DNA from: Nostoc sp. 'Lobaria pulmonaria (5183) cyanobiont'
Lineage (GTDB): Bacteria; Cyanobacteriota; Cyanobacteriia; Cyanobacteriales; Nostocaceae
Reading direction: 5' to 3'
NCBI RefSeq assembly: GCF_002949795.1
Contig: NZ_CP026692.1
Span: forward strand, 4,324,545-4,388,544
DNA: 64,000 nucleotides
Part shown: positions 62,701 to 64,000 of the stretch, in pieces
Numbering within the stretch: position 1 is the first letter of the stretch
Layout of the letters: the number at the start of each line of letters is the position of its first letter
Translations under genes and position numbers: made by a program
The notes under the pieces: generated by a model
Seen by the model: only the letters and a program-made list of their open reading frames with translations
Told to the model about the DNA's origin: nothing
Databases searched by the model: none

Positions 62701-63107
62701 TCAATAGTCATTTGTCATTAGTAAACAAAACTGAACAAAGGACAAATGACCAACAGAGAAGTCTGAGCGGAGGCTTCCGGCGATCAGAACTTCTCCCAAA
62801 GGAGATGCTGCGCGAACAAAGACAAATGACTTTTCCACAAATTCGCATTCGCAGCCTCATTCAAGAAGACCATGTAATCATTAGAATTGCTGACAATGGC
62901 CCAGGCATGAGTGAGGAAGTACGCAAACGCTTATTTGACCCTTTCTTCACGACAAAACCTGTGGGTAAAGGCACGGGTATGGGATTATCAATTAGCTACC
63001 AAATTATAGTCCAAAAACACGGTGGAAAAATCCAGTGTATTTCAGAACCAGGAGAAGGTGCCGAGTTTGTTGTGATGATTCCACTAAAGCAAAAACCCTC
63101 AAAGTAG
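59724..63107 (+). CDS. Multi-domain PAS-GAF sensor histidine kinase
   Basis: 1127 residues from GTG 59724. Domains in order: PAS (about 25-150, with IGYCIDLTEV at its end), coiled coil (about 170-205), PAS (205-320), PAS/PAC (325-450, SLTLEGIFSYISPNWTEIFG), two GAF (about 455-620 and 630-790), coiled coil, HisKA with His836 (LVAGIAHEINNPVNFI) and HATPase with N-box VFMNLLTNAIDVLEE, G1 IADNGPGMSEE and G2 GKGTGMGLSIS. No membrane helix is seen, so cytoplasmic. Residues about 993-1036 between N-box and G1 are encoded by inserted repeat DNA. Ligand unknown. Confidence 0.92.
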   Translation: MFSKKVHSYVNQIIVEEEEIQQDEKVFCQQADIAPLMIWMSGYNALYCYFNSNWLKFTGTHLTTAASASAQEEEIGNIWTSSVHPEDRQRGEDIYLRAFATHDSFQRQYRLRRADGEYRWILDTAAPRFAADGSFVGYIGYCIDLTEVPIEISQPSLTESCSPSINSSPRLRKITGRERATELAKALEQLQAEITKRQAVEAQLRQKTSEFATILQVLPDLYFRLDVDGSILDYNPGKMPSLDILPGDCQGKSLRECLPTAVGDRFHQAINQVLEIQYEVSFEYTLPILEKNNNFEARLLPLPDQQIIVLIRDTSDNIQAALIESDAKFRSIVENANNVIFSLTLEGIFSYISPNWTEIFGHEVAEVEGKSFIPFIHPDDVHICADYFQRILTTGKKQEAIEYRVKHKNGSWRWHTSNSSAIKDANGNVLYFVGICYDTTDRKEAEVALAERARLANFRADVDAALTQSDSLQNMMRRCTEALVEHIDAAFARIWTLNKQDNVLELQVSSGMYTHINGPHKSVPVGQFKIGLIAEEGKPHLTNSVQTDPRVGNKEWAQREGMVAFAGYPLIVEDETVGVIAMFARQTLTESAFTALEFAAQEIAIGIKRKQAEIALRESVQREALLNRLSNQIRASLDLNHIVETAVQEIHNLFQIDRCVFFWYRQDADVPYWEKVYETKSSFLPCLLNQQEVTNGEIELIAAKTLNGEIIRIDDPETVDDSIARQFLQDFGFTAFMSLPVHTQSGEIGAFSCGYCSGFRPWLNNEVELLQAVTVQLAIAIDQAKLYTQSRITAQTAQDKAQQLEAALLELQQTQAQLIQTEKMSSLGQLVAGIAHEINNPVNFIYGNISHAREYTKDLLHLVELYQQNYYPPIPEIDQQINTIDLDFLKQDLPKILESMKMGAERIRQIVLSLRNFSRLDEDGTKAVDIHEGMDSTLLLLQNRLKAKPGHPEIQVIRDYGDLPPVVCDAGQMNQVFMNLLTNAIDVLEESFVNSHLSLVNKTEQRTNDQQRSLSGGFRRSELLPKEMLREQRQMTFPQIRIRSLIQEDHVIIRIADNGPGMSEEVRKRLFDPFFTTKPVGKGTGMGLSISYQIIVQKHGGKIQCISEPGEGAEFVVMIPLKQKPSK
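62700..62830. repeat. Composite repeat inserted in the kinase ATPase domain
   Basis: Three parts: STRR-like AGTCATTTGTCATTAGT with its inverse GGACAAATGACC; then a palindromic repeat (62756-62795, from GAGAAGTCTGAGCGGAGG to CAGAACTTCTC) related to 2565-2605; then GGAGATGCTGCGCGAAC (62801-62817), followed by ACAAATGAC. The whole adds about 44 codons in frame. Confidence 0.8.
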
Positions 63108-63483
63108 ATATCACACAATAGAGATATGAGTGAAAAAAATGTAGAGATGTAGCACTGCTACATCTCTACAGGGGTTCTGGATAACACATATTTAATTTCT
63201 GGAGATATCTAATCTTAATCTAAGCTTAATCAAAAATTAACCTAATAGTTGTTAACTAAGATCAACTCACTTTTTGCTGCAACATTTGAACCCCCTCAAT
63301 AACCTAAAACTTACAGGAATTGGGGGGATTATTTCTTATAGTATAGGGAATTAGGTTTAGAAAACGTTGTAATGGTAGTACTAGCTTTGCTTCGGCGTAG
63401 CCCAACCCAGAGGATGTACACAACTATCTGCACCTACGTATTTTATAAAAAATCACTGAGTACAAATAAAATAGAAGGCTGGG
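63108..63483. other. Intergenic region with palindrome and repeat fragment
   Basis: No gene in 376 bp. It holds the 31-bp palindrome at 63140-63170 and, near 63383-63410, GCTTTGCTTCGGCGTAGCCC, another interspersed-repeat fragment. The upstream part may end kinase transcripts. Confidence 0.55.
63140..63170 (+). repeat. GTAGAGA-type palindrome, copy 3
   Basis: Perfect 15-bp arms TGTAGAGATGTAGCA and TGCTACATCTCTACA around one C, 32 bp after the kinase stop. It shares the outer arm with 8855-8881. It could work as a terminator hairpin but lacks a T-run. Confidence 0.85.
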
Positions 63484-64000
63484 ATGATACAACCCCAAAG
63501 TCAAAATAGTATCACCTACACACGCGTTATCCATCTAAGTCATGTAATTGACGTAGATATTCCCCAATGGTCTGGAGATCCCATAGTAGAATTTGAAACT
63601 GTGGCTGAACTAAATAATGATGGCTATTACCTGCGGCGTTTCTCTTTGGGGGAACATAGTGCTACCCATATCAACGCTCCTAATAGTTTTCATAGTTATG
63701 CTGTGGGAATTGACCAATACCCAGCCCAGTCTTTAGTTGTACCTGCGGTGGTCATAAATATTTGCCAAGCCACAGCAGTTAATCCTGATTATGCGCTGAC
63801 TATTGCTGATGTTTTGGCTTGGGAAGCAGAATACGGTGAAATTTCTGGTGGCTGCGTAGTTATATTAAATACTGGTTGGCAAAAAAAGTGGTTGGATAAA
63901 AGTGCATTCCTCAATCATGATGGTCAAGGGATTCCCCACTTTCCTGGATTTGGCAGCGATGCAACTCAATTTTTACTCGATGAACGGCAAATAGTTGGGG
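63484..64000 (+). CDS. Cyclase-family (kynurenine formamidase-like) hydrolase, 5' part
   Basis: The gene starts at ATG 63484 (MIQPQSQNSITYTRVIHLSH) and runs off the window after 172 codons. The metal-binding motif of the cyclase family (HxGTHxDAPxHF) appears as GEHSATHINAPNSFH, with the earlier segment DIPQWSGDP. Family members are metal-dependent amidohydrolases including bacterial kynurenine formamidase. His-Ser-Ala-Thr-His instead of His-x-Gly-Thr-His and Asn for Asp (INAP) are small deviations, so the substrate may differ. The C-terminus is not visible. Confidence 0.85.
   Translation, partial: MIQPQSQNSITYTRVIHLSHVIDVDIPQWSGDPIVEFETVAELNNDGYYLRRFSLGEHSATHINAPNSFHSYAVGIDQYPAQSLVVPAVVINICQATAVNPDYALTIADVLAWEAEYGEISGGCVVILNTGWQKKWLDKSAFLNHDGQGIPHFPGFGSDATQFLLDERQIVG

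Noticed and set aside
1-64000. tRNA or rRNA genes.
   Set aside because: No cloverleaf-like segment with a GGTTCRA-type T-loop and no rRNA signature was noticed on either strand by eye; a tRNAscan run would be decisive.

Overview
The window is chromosomal DNA of a filamentous, heterocyst-forming cyanobacterium of the Nostoc/Anabaena type. Evidence: cytochrome b6f genes petB and petD, a Hli protein, three acyl-lipid desaturases, DUF1816 and DUF3727 proteins, very frequent GCGATCGC (HIP1) octamers, heptameric short tandem repeats (STRR) between genes, and a locus with the heterocyst nif regulator PatB/CnfR, FdxB and a cytochrome c oxidase operon in the order known for Anabaena cox2. No rRNA, tRNA or CRISPR array was recognised. 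The genus is inference from family knowledge.

Layout. 1-5.1 kb: the 3' part of a sensor kinase, ctpA divergent from petB-petD, and an RsbW-like anti-sigma kinase. 5.6-8.2 kb: GDP-mannose 4,6-dehydratase-like enzyme, GT4 glycosyltransferase and a membrane zinc-ribbon protein (polysaccharide/glycosylation). 8.3-16.9 kb: envelope and unknown proteins (RDD-HEAT-pentapeptide fusion, outer-membrane-type protein), GNAT, RuvX/YqgF, DUF3727, an orphan PD-(D/E)XK protein and a YqeG phosphatase. 17.2-23.3 kb: proB, a Uma2 pseudogene, a ROK kinase, a Mut7-C protein and a sucrase/ferredoxin-like protein. 23.4-32.8 kb: the heterocyst locus, cnfR/patB divergent from fdxB, then coxB-coxA-coxC, a TPR-like protein, a cysteine-dioxygenase-type cupin and a nitrogenase-associated ArsC-like protein. 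32.9-36.3 kb: desB, desA, desC on the minus strand. 36.4-45.7 kb: housekeeping genes (Met gamma-lyase family, hydrolase, rlmB, mrnC, STAS, carA, retropepsin-like protease, trpD).

45.7-58.8 kb is the accessory region, nearly all on the minus strand. It holds (i) a compact three-gene cassette TcmP / DUF5131 (Gp37-Gp68, three-Cys) / Dam methyltransferase, with a complete IS (17-bp inverted repeats, TAAT duplication) inserted 33 bp upstream of the tcmP start codon, and (ii) a set of a dynamin-like GTPase, a Rpn-type nuclease with a decayed partial duplicate, a 991-residue Hsp70/actin-fold ATPase and a helical 363-residue partner. Set (ii) is the best candidate for an undescribed system. A hli gene with an HLR1-like box sits between them. 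59.7-64 kb: a large multi-PAS/GAF histidine kinase, paralogous in its kinase core to the one at the left edge, and the start of a cyclase-family gene.

A recurrent theme is repeat DNA entering functional positions: palindromic repeats translated in frame inside the kinase and the ROK protein, heptamers in trpD, STRR arrays forming the start regions of proB and possibly carA, a palindrome carrying the coxB stop codon, and an 11-copy 21-bp array between coxA and coxC. The STAS gene appears to begin with AUU.
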